Assembly (NCBI GenBank): GCA_022316685.1 | Contig: JAKJHU010000054.1 | Span: 1,736,001-1,800,000 of the forward strand | DNA from: Progne subis subis | Taxonomy: Eukaryota; Chordata; Aves; Passeriformes; Hirundinidae | Length of the DNA: 64,000 nt | Reading direction: 5' to 3' | Shown here: piece after piece, positions 48,261 to 62,592 of the stretch | Position numbering within the stretch: position 1 is the stretch's first letter | How the letters are laid out: the number at the start of each line of letters is the position of its first letter | Made by a program: the position numbers and the translations under genes | Notes under the pieces: model-generated | Databases searched by the model: none | Seen by the model: the letters and a program-made list of their open reading frames with translations, nothing else | Told to the model about the DNA's origin: nothing

Positions 48261-51200
48261 TCCCCTCTCTTTTAAGCAGAGAAAGACTGAAGGTTTAAAT
48301 TGAAAGCTCAGAGGCAGGCTGGGTTCAGGTGCTCTGGTGATCATAGCCAACATCATCTGCACTAACCTGGAAATGTCCACCGGACACTGCCCAGACCCCT
48401 CTGTGCAGACACCCTGCACTAAATCAAGTTCCTCCCTCGGCAAAAAGCACAGAGACCCAAAGCTTTTCCTGTCTTTTTTTTTGTTGTTTTATTAGAATCC
48501 ACCCCGGCTTCCTCTCGCTGCCCCGGCGCACGGCACCGCGCACACATCCAGGGAAATAAATCCCAGGGAAAGATTCCTCATTAAACACACCAGGATCAAG
48601 CAGCCACGCCGGCTGCAGGTATGATCTTCATAAAAACCAGGGCCTGGGCACTTGAAAGGTGTCAAGTGATCATCAAATATTGAAAAAAGTTAAAGAAACT
48701 GCCTGTAAAGCCCGAGATATTGAGCAGTACCCTGACAAAACAAGAACCATCTCAATCATCGGAGAGAAAAGTCCCTATGGAATAAAACATCTTTCAGTCC
48801 ATATGAAAAATGTTTTCCAAGAAAACCTGCACAGCACTTTGCTTTCTCTTCACGTTGTAAATCAGGATTTCAAGGATAAAACAATCATCTTTGCAATTAT
48901 AAAGTTTTAAAGACAACAGAAATCAGCTTTATTCCAGTGATACACGAGGGAACACTTTCTAAAGATCATCAGTGTTTTCTTAATCATTTCTGGAGAGGAA
49001 TTGATATGACTGACACTAATTGAAGTGCTCAATAAAAGGCAAAGAGGAAAATAAGAATTATATGTTACAGACAACATCAACTCACAGCACCCCAGAGCTG
49101 CAATTCCCACAGTGTCACACACACACAACCTTGGCACACGTGGCAGAGAACACTTAATGTAAGCAGCTGGAAGAAAGAAAAGATGTATTGGTTGGATTTA
49201 AAAAAAAAACCCCAATATATAAACAGATGATCCATCATTTTTATTTGATGGCAATACTATTTTCTTATGTGGCACATGTTTGCACATGTTGCACCATGGC
49301 TGGTATGAATTTTGGCTCCTCTAGCTGTTTAACCCTTCATTTAAAAAACTCTTACTCAGCTCTCATTGTGTTTTTCTCTTCCTAGGAACAGATCTCTTGT
49401 GAATTCCGTGACCAGCAATCATGCTGCCCGTCACAAAAAGGAAAAGAAATGCAATAAATCCTTTTCTCTCCCGATCAGATATTTTTCTTTCACAGTGTGT
49501 CTTTGCTTCACCCTGCAAAGCCCTGTGAGTTGCATTAAAATCAGAAATTAGAGGAGTTTCCAGATTTGGATTGTTCTGGGTTTCCTCCCATCTCAGAGCA
49601 CTGATCCCAATCCTTTGGGCCACAGAGGAGTTCAAAGAAGGTGTTGAAACTCAAGACAATTTTTGCATCTGAAATTTGCAGAAACAAATAATCTTGTCTA
49701 AAAATCCATTCCAAATTTGGAACCTCTGGAGCTGTGGGCTCCAGACTGCAGGTTCTGCACTGGGACACAAGCAGAGACCCTGCAATTCCCTTCTGCTGTG
49801 ATCCCTCAACCTGCCTTGATGGAGAACAGCAAGGAAGAACATTCTGATCTTTAATTTTTCATGGTTTTATGTCAGAATCCCACGCACACTGAGGCCCTGA
49901 GACTGAGGTGCTGCAGCAGATTTGCAGGATGGAGTCCTCAGGGTGGGGAACAAAACCTCCCGGTTGTGCCAAGTGTTTGTGCTCAGATTTACACAAACAT
50001 TCCCAGCAGTGCCAGCCTGCCCTGGGGAGCAGGAGCCATTCCTGACACAAAAGAATTTCCTAACAACGTGAGATGACATGGATGCAGCAAACTCCCAATT
50101 TCCTCGCGCCTCCTGGTACAAATTGAAAGAGCTCCCTGCAATTCCCCTCTCCTGACTTCAGCTGACTCAATAACACACCAGAATTCAAACACAGGCACCC
50201 TTCCCTCTCCCCTCCCTGCACTCAAAGCACAGCAAACCCATGGAATTACTCCTGACTTGGCCTTGAGCAGCCAACACGATGTCAATTTTACATGTTTTAT
50301 AAAGCAACAGCATGTAGAAAGCAACTCAAATGCAGGTCATATCAAGCATGTGACCCACAGAGCAATCAAAGACTGCCTGGAACTGTCATTCAAGGTTCAA
50401 TCAGCTTCTTGCAGGAAAAATGAAACATCTGTGGCCCAGAGAATTAAGTTATGTATTGCATAATTCATCTGGTGTCTGCCACAGCAGCCATTTTAATGCT
50501 CTAGTGATAAACATGTTTGATTATTTTTGTTTTGTTTCCTGTTGCCTCCATGGTATTTCTATTTATCCACCCACACCACAATGCAGAATGGAGATAACAA
50601 ATATCCAAAACAGTGTTATAGTCAGCAGATAAGATGTGGGATATCAGCAGCCTTATTAATCACATCAAGGCAGCAGCACTGTTAAACCTTATGTTCCCTT
50701 CAACTCTCCTCATTTGGGGTCTTTTGGGTACACTCTAGTTAGATCTGCTGATGAAATCACTGTTTCCCAAAAATCCAAACATTTGGATTGAGCCTTAGAG
50801 CCTTTTCTGTTAGGAAAGCTGCTCTCCTCATACACAAAGCAAGTTCCTCACTGGTTCCCAGGTTTTCCATCCCCTCAGTTTTTCTGATCCTGACACAAGC
50901 AGGACGAATGTGCATCCCACAGCAGACACTGGATCCTTTTCCATTCACTTATCCCACCGCTGGGTTTGTGCTCCACGCTGGCAGAAACCCTAGTTCACCC
51001 TTTGCAAGTCATTTTGGGACATGATTGTTTTATTAATGGTTCGCTTTACTCCCAAATCTGTAAATCCTGACACTTTCCCACCTGCCCTGCCTTTCCCTGA
51101 TTTCCAGAACACATTCCTGCAGGGCAGAAATCACTTGGAGGCTCTGGCTCCGTACCCTGCTCTCTGGGTGTTTATTCCCCTAGCCAGGAGTTGAGATTTG

Positions 51201-52139
51201 AACACTCTGCTCACAGAACTTCAGCTGGCAGTTAATTTGTTCCCCAATTAAACATCATCTGAGGGAAATTTAATAGACTTGAGAGACGGCGTGTGCTCCA
51301 AAAAAGCAGCTTTGAACTGGGCGCTGTAAGAAACCAAGGAGCAGCCTCTGAAGTGGTGGAGTCAGGTGGGTTCTGCCCCGTTTTTGTGATCACCTGTGGG
51401 ATTCCTGCCGTGAGGAAATCCTCCCTGCACAGAGCAGGTCCATGGCAGAGCCTGCTCTGGTGGGAGCAGTTTCACCTGACAGCCAGAGCTGTTTCCTGAG
51501 GTGCTGCTGGTGGACAAAAAACATCCTCCCCGAGCCCCCAGCAAAGCCCTGCTTCCCACTGATTGCTCCCACGAAGCTGTTTAGACCGCTCCTATTTTAA
51601 CATCAGCTGTGCCTTTGACATTTTAGCTGCCTCCTTTGACATCTGCAGGTCCCTCCCTCACCCCTTCATTGTCCCCTCTCCACAAATTGTAGGAAAATAC
51701 AGATCAAAGACACTCTCCAGCCATGGAGACGTGGCTGATGAACCTGCAGCCCTCAAATGGGTTCTCTGCCTGCCTCTCCCCCCATTCCCAGCTCCCACCA
51801 GAGCTCCCCGTGCCGGGGATCTCTAATCCTCTTAATTACTGCCAAAGTCAATCATCAGCTTCCAAGTTAATTTAGGAGGGGAGCTGCTGAGCTGCAAGCA
51901 GGCTGGCAGTGAAACAGAGCTCGTGGAAGCTCCATTTCCTTCGGAAACTGGGATAAAGGCTGTGGATGCACGGACAGGCTGCTCTGCTCCCAGGGAACAG
52001 CAGCAGAACCTGCCAGGTTTTCAGAACTTGCCCTTTTGTTTCTTTTAAACTTTACTTGGAAAAAAACGTGTAACAAAGTATAAAATAAAAACTTCCCTAA
52101 GAGAGCAAATCTTATTAATTCTGCTTCTACAACTCACAT

Positions 52140-52425
52140 AAGCTTTTTTACAATTGTTTCTTAACCAGCTAGCTAGTTTTTATATATTTAATAATTTATT
52201 TTAAATAGTCTATATATTAAAATTCATTATTAAATATATAAATAAAATGTAAATTATTTTACATACTTTAAATATAATCTTATATATTTAATAATTATAA
52301 TAAAAATAATAGTAGTAGTATTCTACTACTATTATATTATACTACTACTCTACTACTATTCTACTCTACTCCTATTATCGTAGTATTCTATTCTACTACT
52401 ACCAGAAGCAGTAGTAGTTTGATAT
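52140..52425. repeat. AT-rich low-complexity block with (TAC/GTA)n hairpin-forming triplets
   Basis: 52140-52305 is almost pure A+T with tatatatt words. From 52308 aatagtagtagta faces tactactatt across a short loop, followed by further tactact and ctactact units and ending with gtagtagt near 52410-52417. The triplet occurs in both orientations, giving several possible hairpins. Confidence 0.9.
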
Positions 52426-55423
52426 TTGGAAAATAAAGGTCCTGCAATGATTTACCTATTTTTACTTATGGAGTTAAAATAGATTGCAGGCATCTTAAGT
52501 GTCATTCTCTTTTATCAGAATGGCAATATTTCAGATTGGAGAATCAGCAGGAGAGAATTGTCTGTGCTTTGATTAAAGTTCCTCTAAAAATACACACAAA
52601 TATTTAAATTTATTTAATAATATCACTGCTTATAATGTGTAAAATAAGGACAAATATCTTGTCAAGGATATTGGGGGGGGCGTTTCTGGCTTTTGGGGTT
52701 TTTTTTTTGTTCTTATTAGAGTCACCATGTCATATTTGAAAAATCCCTTTAGGCTTTGAGTAGTTACAACCCCAAAATGAACAATCTTCCCTCATACTAC
52801 ACCACTGCCAAAATCACAGATTTCTCTATGTTTTTTTTCTTTAGAGCAAAAACAACCTCAAAAAATTGGAGACGGTTCAGAATTTTTACTGTATCCATAT
52901 TCATATTCCAGATGAATCTTTAGGAGCTTCTTTCCAGAGACACTGAGCATCTTCTCCTTAACCACAGGGAGAGCTCAGGAGCTCAGTAATTTGAAAAAAT
53001 TAGGTATCGATTGATTTCTGCCCTTACTCCCCTTATTTATTCTGTGTCTTAGTCCATCACTGTAAGAACCTATAAAAGCTTTTCTCTAACTCCCCACAGT
53101 TTATCTTCAGTGCAGCAGCTTTAAGTCAGTTTGCAAACGAGCGAGCACAGGCAGGATTCTGTGTACAGGTGTCATGCACAGGCAGGGATCAAAGGGAAAT
53201 CACAGCTTGCCAGCAGAGCAGTGACAGAGCCTCAGCTGAGCCTGGGGAGAGCAGCAATCCCCCAGGGACCTAACAGGGATCAGGGGAAATTCCCCACCCT
53301 AAAGAAGGGAAAGCCAGACCTGCTCCAATCACAGCCCCAGCGCTCGAGTTCATAAATTACCTGTGCCTTCACCCAGTCTGACCTGGCAACTGGCACTGTG
53401 GAGGGCAAGACAACATCCTGCATGGCCTTTTGAAGGATTTATTGCCAGGAAACACAGTGAATGTGTCCACCAGGCCAATAATCTCCAGTTTACTGTTTCT
53501 TACCAAGCACATTGACCAACAGGCACTCCAACACAACAATATCCTGCTTTCCTTGTTAAACCACCTGTAGCATCTGGAACAGTGGTTTATGGGCAACAAA
53601 AAGGCATTACTTAGTGATGGAATATGCATTGAAATGCAACCTTCTGCCTTTCTCAGTGTAAAGGACATGCGTGTTGTGCAAAAGGAAAGCTGAACACTAG
53701 TAACACAGCATTCAGGTGGGAGATGTATTTGGAGAATGCTTTAGATGCTCTTGGCTTAGAAATGAACACAGGTGAGGTGCCCATTCTCTGTTAGCTTCTC
53801 AAGCAAGTTATTTCCTTCTGGCTATTGAAAATAGCATTACATGGTCTTTGATAAAGGCAACTGATGTCCTTCTATTCAATAAGGGGAATGAAAATTGCAG
53901 AAAGCACAATAGAGATGTGTTTATTCTATATTTTGAGTAGGTTTTACTTTTCCCAGGAGCTATGCCAAAGATTAACAACCAGGATGATTGCTGTCTTTAT
54001 GATAATGTATTCAATTACCAATATGTTTTTCTCTCTTCCCAATTTGTTCCAGCTTTGCTCTGAACGGAGACACCACTCCTGTCAAATGGCAATCTTGTCA
54101 GCGCTCTGCAGCTTCACTTTAGAGCTATCAACAGAATCAATCTTGCTGACCCCAGTGACAAAGCAGCAAAAAAAAAAAAAAAAGACCAGGTAGAAAGAAA
54201 CAAAGGAGGGAATGTGAGACCACAGGACAGGGAACACAAACCAGGGCAAGGAGAACAGGCAGGTGTTGTCCAAACCTGCACAAGCACCACTTCATTATCA
54301 TTTCATGTGGGCAGGCCCCTGAGACACAGAGCAACCTCCTGGGCTCCAGACAAAGGAGCTGCCTCCCTCTCTCTCCTCTCCCTTCCCTGCCTGGGACACC
54401 CAAAAAGCAGGCTCAGCCCCCAGAGCCCCCAGGAGCTGGATGACAATGTGGCACTGACCACTTGTTGTGCTGGAGCCTCCCTTGAGCCTCCTGTGCCAGT
54501 CGAGTATCCGGCAGGTTTTATTTTTACATCTCTGCTGAATACATAACTCTGCTCAAATTTTATCCAACTTCAGCATCCAGTTGTACTGGATTATGAGGGA
54601 TGCTCACTAATATGACTGACAGATTGCCTGTCTACACAGAATCCAAACTAGACAGCAAAATTACTTTAAATAATCCTCCATGGCAAACCCCAACAACACC
54701 AGGTACTACTGCAAGCCCTTGGAGGACAACAAAGCAGGATTTCCTAATTTAACCTTTTAAAATGTTATTTGCAGGAACACTTTTCAAATTCTTTATTTCC
54801 CTTTCAACAGTTGTTGAGACTTTAAAATGCTGCTGAAATAAAACAGCTTCAGGCTTGACTAATGCTGTACTCCACAGTAAGGAACTATTTCATTATTCTG
54901 TTTTGACAGTTAATAGAACAGGTTTAGTTATTTCTACAGAAGGGGAGCTTGAACTGGAAATATTAGTTTTGTGTTGCTAATGACAATTCCTCGACATTTC
55001 TACTGGAGCAGAATCCTCGAGTGGATGAAAAACATCCTTCCTACATGAACAAACAGCTGTAGGAGAGAAGGGAAGTAAGGAAATGCCAACCAGCCTTTTG
55101 GATTTGCCTGGTTTTTGCTGCAGGGCTAATTCTGTAACCAACAGCTCTCAGAGCCACAAACCCAGCATTTGCTTAATGAGCAATTTCACCCTGCTTAGAC
55201 CCTCAGTGCCAAACCCGTCCCTGCTGCTCCTGGACCTGGGGAGGGGTAAAGGTGACCCTGCCTGGTGTCCCACCTGCACCTCCTCTGCTCCAGCAGCCAA
55301 ACTCCTGAGGTGTGGCAGCCTCTGCCCGGCTCTGTGGTCCTGCAGGTCAGAGCCCATGGGTTCAGCTGGGTGCTCCAGTGGAGCGTGGAGCTGTAAGCAC
55401 ACACGGGCAGCAGGGAAATTCCC

Positions 55424-55455
55424 CCTTCCCTTCCCCTCCCTTCCCTTCCCAAAGC
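55424..55455. repeat. polypyrimidine (CCCTT)n mirror-like tract
   Basis: cccccttcccttcccctccc followed by ttcccttccc: pure pyrimidine for about 30 bp with near mirror symmetry, a sequence type able to form triplex DNA. Confidence 0.88.
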
Positions 55456-57570
55456 TCACAGTTTGTGCCAGCAGCTCCTGCGCTGCGGGTGTAAAACCTT
55501 GAAACTTCCCAAAAAGAGCTGCTTTAGCCTTCTGCTGTTTCCCCTGGGCTCAGCTCCTTTTATGGCACTGTGTGGTGAATCATTATTCCAGGGGAGCTCA
55601 CTTTGCTCCTCCAGCGTTCTACAAAGCGAGGATGGGGCTCTCTGGCTCTGTCTCCTTCCTCACCACCTTTCCTGGTGGCTGCAGCTGCAGCATCTTCCCA
55701 AGCCATGAAGCAGGAGTTATTTGATGTTATGACAGAAATAAAAGGTGTGGGAGGAGAGGTCTGTATGGGCAGCACGCACAAATACATTGTAAGGCTCAAG
55801 AATTTAATCCAGGGATGTTTTCTATTAAATTTGTCCCAGGAAACGGTCAATAATTCAGTCTCCCACAGGCTCTGGCCATGTAGGTTATTTTAGGGTATTT
55901 AATACAGCTAAACTTACTCAGTCCCACTGCTATGGAGGTAGAAGGTACAAGGGATAGGAATTAACTAGAGACAATGTGAGTGTAAACAATAAATAATAAA
56001 AGTTTAGTTCATACAGACACCAGGCAATATGTTGACTGAAAAACAGTAACAAAAATTGTTAAGTTCATCCACCATACACTGCACAGAAGGATTGTTAAAC
56101 ACTGCCCTGGGTGAGGACAGGCGCGTGCCTGGCACGTCCCACCGCTGCCAGCTCCCTTGATGGCAAAATGGTGACAGAAATCAATCCAACAGACAGCAAG
56201 ACAAATAAGTCATCTGTATCACAGCTAAAATATGGTGTTGATCAATAACAGAAAATGAACTCGCGCTGCTTTGCCAAGAAAATAGATTCTTTAATCAGAG
56301 TACAGATAGAGATGTTACATAATCAAAAAATAGCTTGTGCTGCTATATTTAGTGGCCACTGTCTTGTAGAGAGGAGGGCAAAAGTACACCCATTATCAGC
56401 TACCAGTCCTCTGCTGAAATGGTTTTCTGATGAGTTAAGCTGGTCAGACATGCTTAACACCACGATATTGTATATTTAAAACTACAACTGTGATGAAGTA
56501 TGAAGGCAACAAATAGGGAAAAGAGAGGGGAGTCACTGCTCTTCTATGGACAGAAATCCTCAGAGTTAAAAGGATCAAGTCCCAGCCAGACCTTATACAC
56601 CAGGGGATCTCCAGCAGTCACTTCTAACTTCTAGAGAAGCTGAAGTTTTCCATCAAAGGATGGAACATTAATTCAGCACATTTGCAGTTCATGACTGGTC
56701 ACCTTTCACAGTTATTGCTGTGATTTCTTAGCAATAACCAGCGGAATTGCAGGAATTGGCAGAACACACAGAAAATCACTGATCAGGACCATCAGCACAG
56801 AGCTCACTAGATACCACAGCAGCCTGCCTGCCATGGCACAGCTGGGAGCCTTCCTCCACCCCTGACGTCCACAGGCTCTTCATCAGAAGCTCAAAGGAAA
56901 GTCTGCCCATGGATATTCCCCCAGATGTGAACAACATCACCATCAACAGGACCATCTTCCCTCCAGCTTCCCCACCCAACAATAAACACTGGGAAAAAGA
57001 GTGCCATTAATGCTGAAGTCAAGCGCCTCTAGTTTGTATGGTTTCAGATATGGAGAAATTCAAGTAAGGCACCAGAAAAAGCAGTAGTTAAACTGTGGGC
57101 TTCCACCCTTTTACATAAAAGTGGAAGAAAACTCCCTGTTCTGAACTGGAACATGGATAAAAAGAACATTTAGTAGAATAGCCAGTGATTAAAGCTGTTA
57201 ACCACCCTTTCTCCTATTGTTTTAGGGTTCAAACCCAACAAGGAATTACAGAAATTGGGATTTGCATGAGGTTTATAGAGCTGCTTCACGTGGGTGTGCA
57301 GCCACAGCAGCTCTTGTTGAAAGCAGTCCTGGGAGGTGGTGATTCTGCAGGACCAAAGCTTTGCCATGAATTTTTCCCTGGGATATCCATTTTGCACATC
57401 CAAAGCAAGCAAAAACGTCATGAAGGCAAAAAATTCTTGGTGAGCATTTTAGAGAGATAAGAAAACAAACAGTCTAAACAGGGATCAAAGATGCTACTTC
57501 AGTGTAAGATACATTAAAGACCCCTCGAATGTTCAGGAAAGCTGGAGAGGAAAGAAAGCATTATGCCCAT

Positions 57571-57586
57571 TAATAATAATAATAAA
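57571..57586. repeat. (TAA)n microsatellite
   Basis: Five taa units in an A+T-rich context. Confidence 0.85.
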
Positions 57587-59017
57587 AGATAATTATAGCT
57601 GGCTCCCAATGTTAACAATTTAATAGTTACAGGATCTAAGTACTGTAAATGACTAATGCAGGCAGCAAATGTATTTGCAGCAGCGTGCAAAACAAAGCCC
57701 TTAAAAGTAGATGGCTCTGGGAAAGGAAGGATAAACTGCTTTATAACATCAGCTCTGAGCACATGACGTGAAGAAGGGGCTCTGGATTATTTTCCTTCTG
57801 TGGCTGGCAACAAGAACATGTCCTTGATTTACCAACATGATGAAAACCCAATAATGGCCAATCTGGGAGCGCCAGGTACCTGCATGATTCCAACAGCAAT
57901 GTTGTATCTTTACTGTTCTCATGAGAATGATACATGATGGGTGATTTTTTTTTCTATTTGTACAGTAAGTCACAACATACTTCCAGACTTCACCCACATG
58001 AAAAGCCAATGAAAGACTGCTGATGAATTTAAGTGACCACAAACTGGAATAAGCAACAAAAATGCTGATTATTTACTACCTAAAACTTTCAGGACACATT
58101 CTCCTACCAGAAATTGTATTGAGTAATGCTTTCATTCGATTTGCTCACAATATTCTCTGTTGATGAATATATCTGATTTCATGTAAATGTGATTAAATAA
58201 ATCTGACAGTGTTAGGCTGTATTGAGTCTCAAGAGGTTCTAATTCAAAATGTGCAATACTTGCCCCAATAAGCACAACTGAGCTAAACTGTGCATTTTTA
58301 CCTCCTCAACCTCAAAAACCCTCTGGTTGCCTCCTTATTATTGCTAACATGAGTGTAACATCAGATTTTGCATAAACTGCCCACGCTGATTCCAAGACAC
58401 GTGAGGACTGAAGAGGAAGGGATGGGAAAGAAAAGGAGAAATAAAGAAGGTGGGAAAATTCCTTCAAAGCATCTCGACATCCTTGGCACACAGAGGGGTC
58501 AGGTAACATGGAGTGAGTGCTGGGGCTGACATTTGCATGTGGCAGAAATCAGAGGGAACAGCTCTGAAACCGAGGCTGTTGATAATCAGTTGTCTACACA
58601 TGATGTTACAAGTCTGATCTCAAACAGCGCCAAGTGTCAGATCTTCACCTCTTTGAGCAAGGGACATCAGCCAAAGAACACAGTGAGCCCACGCCACATA
58701 TTCCATGCAATTTAAAAAAAGGCTTTTTGGAAAGGTATTGGACGAAAAGCAGCATGATTCAGAACAGGAACTGCATCTGCAAGTGGCAATGCCACCTTGT
58801 TCTGTTAGTCCCCACCAAACTTGCATTCTGCCACCTGCAAAATGACTCCTGAGGGTGACAAGGTTGTCACTTCCAGCACAGCTATCCTACAAAAGTGGTT
58901 TTCCAGCTTCCTGGCTCTAGGGGATGAAGGACGTGGGGGCTTTTCCTGACTGTCATTTACTCTCTGTGAAATCGAGTTCAGACGGAGCACCTAACCCCTC
59001 ATTTCTACAGCAGATTA

Positions 59018-59140
59018 TCACAGAATGGCTTGGGTTAGAAGGGAATTTAGGGATCACCTGCCACGTGCTCAGGGCCCTGTCCAGCCCAGCCTTGAACACT
59101 TCAGTCACTTTTTGTCCATGCCAGGGGCACCTTCTGCCAG
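59018..59140 (-). mobile_element. CR1 LINE, diverged 3' fragment
   Basis: Minus-strand CR1 tail: atcacagaatggcttgggtt, agaagggaatttagggatca, then agcccagccttgaacacttc. It is older and more diverged than the other copies and lacks a clear upstream part. Confidence 0.85.
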
Positions 59141-62100
59141 GAGGCAGGAATTTTATCCCTTTATGAGTCAGTCCCTAGATCTCTCCTAGAGTTTGGCACA
59201 GAGGTGAAGGATCCCATGGCCTGCATTCTGTGGGAACCACACCTGGAATTGCAGCCCATGGCTGGAGCTCTTCCCACCCAGGGAACAACTCCTGCCTCCG
59301 AGGCAAGGCTGAGTTTGCACTACACCAATGGTTTAGGGCTCATCCACACCCCAAAAGGGTTTGTCTGCTCTACAGCAGACAAATTCTGATATGAACTGGC
59401 AGACAATGCGCTGGCTGGATGCTGGAACAAAGAGGCTGTTGGTGTCTGCAGCAAGTTAGAGACAACCCTAAACAACTCCACTTGTAAGCAGAACATTATT
59501 TTCCCTGATATCATACACAGAAGCTGCTGTTTAATTAAAACTAAGCTGCTTAAGCCATTAAACTGGCAAATGGCTGTACCAAATGACTTGTCATTGTAAG
59601 CATTCCAGTAGCAGGAGTTGTTTGTTGTCACTCAGATGGCAACTTCCAATGCTAATGCACATTTCCCAACTGGCTCCACGGATCTAAACCAGCCCAGGAC
59701 AGGGAAGTTATTAAGAATAATAAGTATGCTTAAGTATTCTGCTGCATATTACCAAGGAGTACCTTCTTCAAAGACACCCACATCATGTACTCTGCTGCAA
59801 TTTAATTATTTCAAACTTCTGCCCTAGAAATATGAGCCACTCCAGGCATTCACTTGCATTTTAAAAAGTAGAACGTGTATCAATTCTGGCTTTGAGCCCC
59901 AAGTTTAAGCAAGTCCAGATACAGCCTCCTGATTTAGATCCTGCAGCTCTCAGCATCAAAATCTGGAATTAAAAAACATAACATACTACAGCAGCTACTT
60001 TATTCTGATTACATGCAAATAAAAAAATGAATTTTTTTTTTTAAAAATCAACATTTTTTTAATCTTGGGTCAGTAACAACGAAAGATCATTCTAGCCATG
60101 CAGACAACCTTCCAAGCCGTGGATGGTGATCATCCAAGAACCCAAGTGGAGACATTCCAAAGGAGTCTGTCGGCTTATCACTTGGATTTGGGTCAGGACA
60201 GGGAGCATCAGGCAGAGGTGTCTCTGGAAACCATGGCAGGACACTCTGCCCCTTCTCTGCCATCTTCCCTCCCTTCCCCTATATGGGAAGGACTGTGGTG
60301 AGGAACAGAAAGGGTCAAATTGAATTTGTCGATCTTTTTACTTCCTATGAGTCATGTTCCACCACTCTACCCCTCTGTGTATAAAAACTTGCTACAACTC
60401 ATTAAATAAATATTTCCACTTCGGTTCAGTAAAAGCAGAGGACTCCCACAGTAAAGCACCACACAGGTAAAACTATGAAAAAGGGTAGAATGATTAAAAG
60501 TGCCCATCCCAGTGCCCTGAGATGGGGCAGCCAGTGGTAACACAGCATTAAAGTTATGGCAGATGCCACATGCATCTTTTTCTCCTTTGGTGTGGTCTCC
60601 AGGAAAGAAGAACATTTCCATTCACCACAGAACGACCTAATGGATGTCCAAATGAATGATCAGCAAACGCATTTTATGCGCTTCTATTTAAGTACCTTTA
60701 TTTTTACAGCTACAATGCAAGCACCAGAGCAGCACTTCCACGTTCCTATCCAAGGGCTGAAAGGCTGCCCACATTAATGAAGTCTGGCCTTACCCTACAT
60801 GCTCTTTTCACATATGGCACAACTGAGTCATCCCCCTTGGTTTAGGTAGCGTGCTTGACACAACAAAAATAAGATGTAGAGGTAATTACCACTGCAGCAA
60901 CAAAAACTGGAGTGTCCTTTTCATAAGCCAGTCTCAAACTGAATTCCTATCAAAATACAGTGGTTTTTTATAGAAAAGAAGTTAATAGATACCTAGAACT
61001 ACTGAATGAACCAACAGGATCTCTCTGCATTTAGCAACAAGCCTTGAAAACCTTCATCTTGTGAGTCAGTAATAACAGTGGAGGAAGCCAAGCCAATCTT
61101 GGGTCTATAATAATAAGACAAGCTGTTTAAAAGACCTCCTCTGAAACAAATGTGTAAATGTCTCACCAAGGCTGAGATGCTGATTTAAGATTAGACAGTG
61201 TAAATGTACTTATTTTGGTAGCAGTTAAGAACAACTTGTGTTTCTCATTCACAAAAGGTTTAAGGCAAATGTTTTAACAGCACTTGAGCACAAACTCCTC
61301 ACTAAGTCTTTCTCCAAATGCTATTAACACCTCTGCCTGTCCTGCGCCCCAGCTAATTCTCTCCGGGTTTCACCTGTTCTATCACAATTTAAAAACATCA
61401 GGCTCCTTCTTTATTATCAAAGTTAAACCTCCAAATACGAATTTTCTCTTGACAAAATCCTGCCGATGAGGCAGGTCCTGGCTGTGACACTGCTGCCAAA
61501 AAGAACCGGGCAGGAAAACCCCAAAGGCTACACAGAGAGGCAGGGGAGGATTTTGAGAGCAATATTCCTCCAGATAATGCATTAAGAGTGGTGTTGTTTA
61601 AGAAGTGAAAGATGCAGAAAAGCTGATGATCAGCACTGCAGCACTAAATGCGGAAAAGCAGAATTATTATTGCCAAAACTACAGAAGAGTAAAAAGTCCA
61701 GACATTAAACCAAGTCAGGTGAAGAGGAAGCTTTAGAGCAGATGAAATTCAACGCTAACAAACATGTGCTAATGCCCCGAAGAGTATTTGGGCTACTTTT
61801 CTCCACTGCTGGGCCTTACACTTCTCGCTAGGTAAATAAAGAGATGGACTAATAGGAACATGCACATCCAGTTAAGACCACATTCCACACAGAGCAAAAT
61901 CCCCTCAGATGGACTATCACTGCATGAACAGCTAAATGATCCAATCTGGAAGAGCAGGAACCTATGGCAAATTCATCTCCATGATGCATTACAGAGCTGA
62001 TTTAATCTTTTTTCCCTCTCTGGCCATTGAGCCTGGGTTGTTATCAGAGCCCAGGCAGTGGGCAAGATAGCGTCCTTTCACCCACTACAGAATGACTGCA

Positions 62101-62578
62101 GCGTTGGTGAGCCCAGGAAAAGGGAACAGCCTCAAAAATTCACATTATTAAAAGAGGGAAAACATATCCTAGATCATCTGGGGAGTCAAAATCCTGGCTG
62201 TATGGGTGCATCTGGAATCTTCACCCCGTGTGTGTTAATCTACAGGGAAATGAAGTGCTACACCCCGGGTAAGGCAGGGGTTAATTCCGACTGCTGTCGA
62301 ATGCCCCAAGTCTGTGCTCTGTTCATCAGAGCATTAAATCTGAAAGCTCAAGAGAGTAGTGCAGCCGTGCTGCAAGGGCTATGTTATAAAGTTCTGCATT
62401 AAAAATTCATATCGTAGGCTTGCCACAGTACTCTGCTCTGGCTGAAAGGAGAGCTGGCGGGGAAATATTAGACACCCCACTGTCTTTCTGGCAATTGGAG
62501 ACATTCCTCAACAAACAGCACCTCAGGAAGGGAATGAAAGGGCAAACAAACCGTGAAACAAATCAATGAGTTCAATTA

Positions 62579-62592
62579 TCTCTCTCTCTCTC
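62579..62592. repeat. (CT)n microsatellite
   Basis: Seven ct units on the plus strand. Confidence 0.9.

Noticed and set aside
57226..57240. GGTTCAAACCC, resembling a tRNA B box
   Set aside because: No A box, no cloverleaf arms and no acceptor stem around it.
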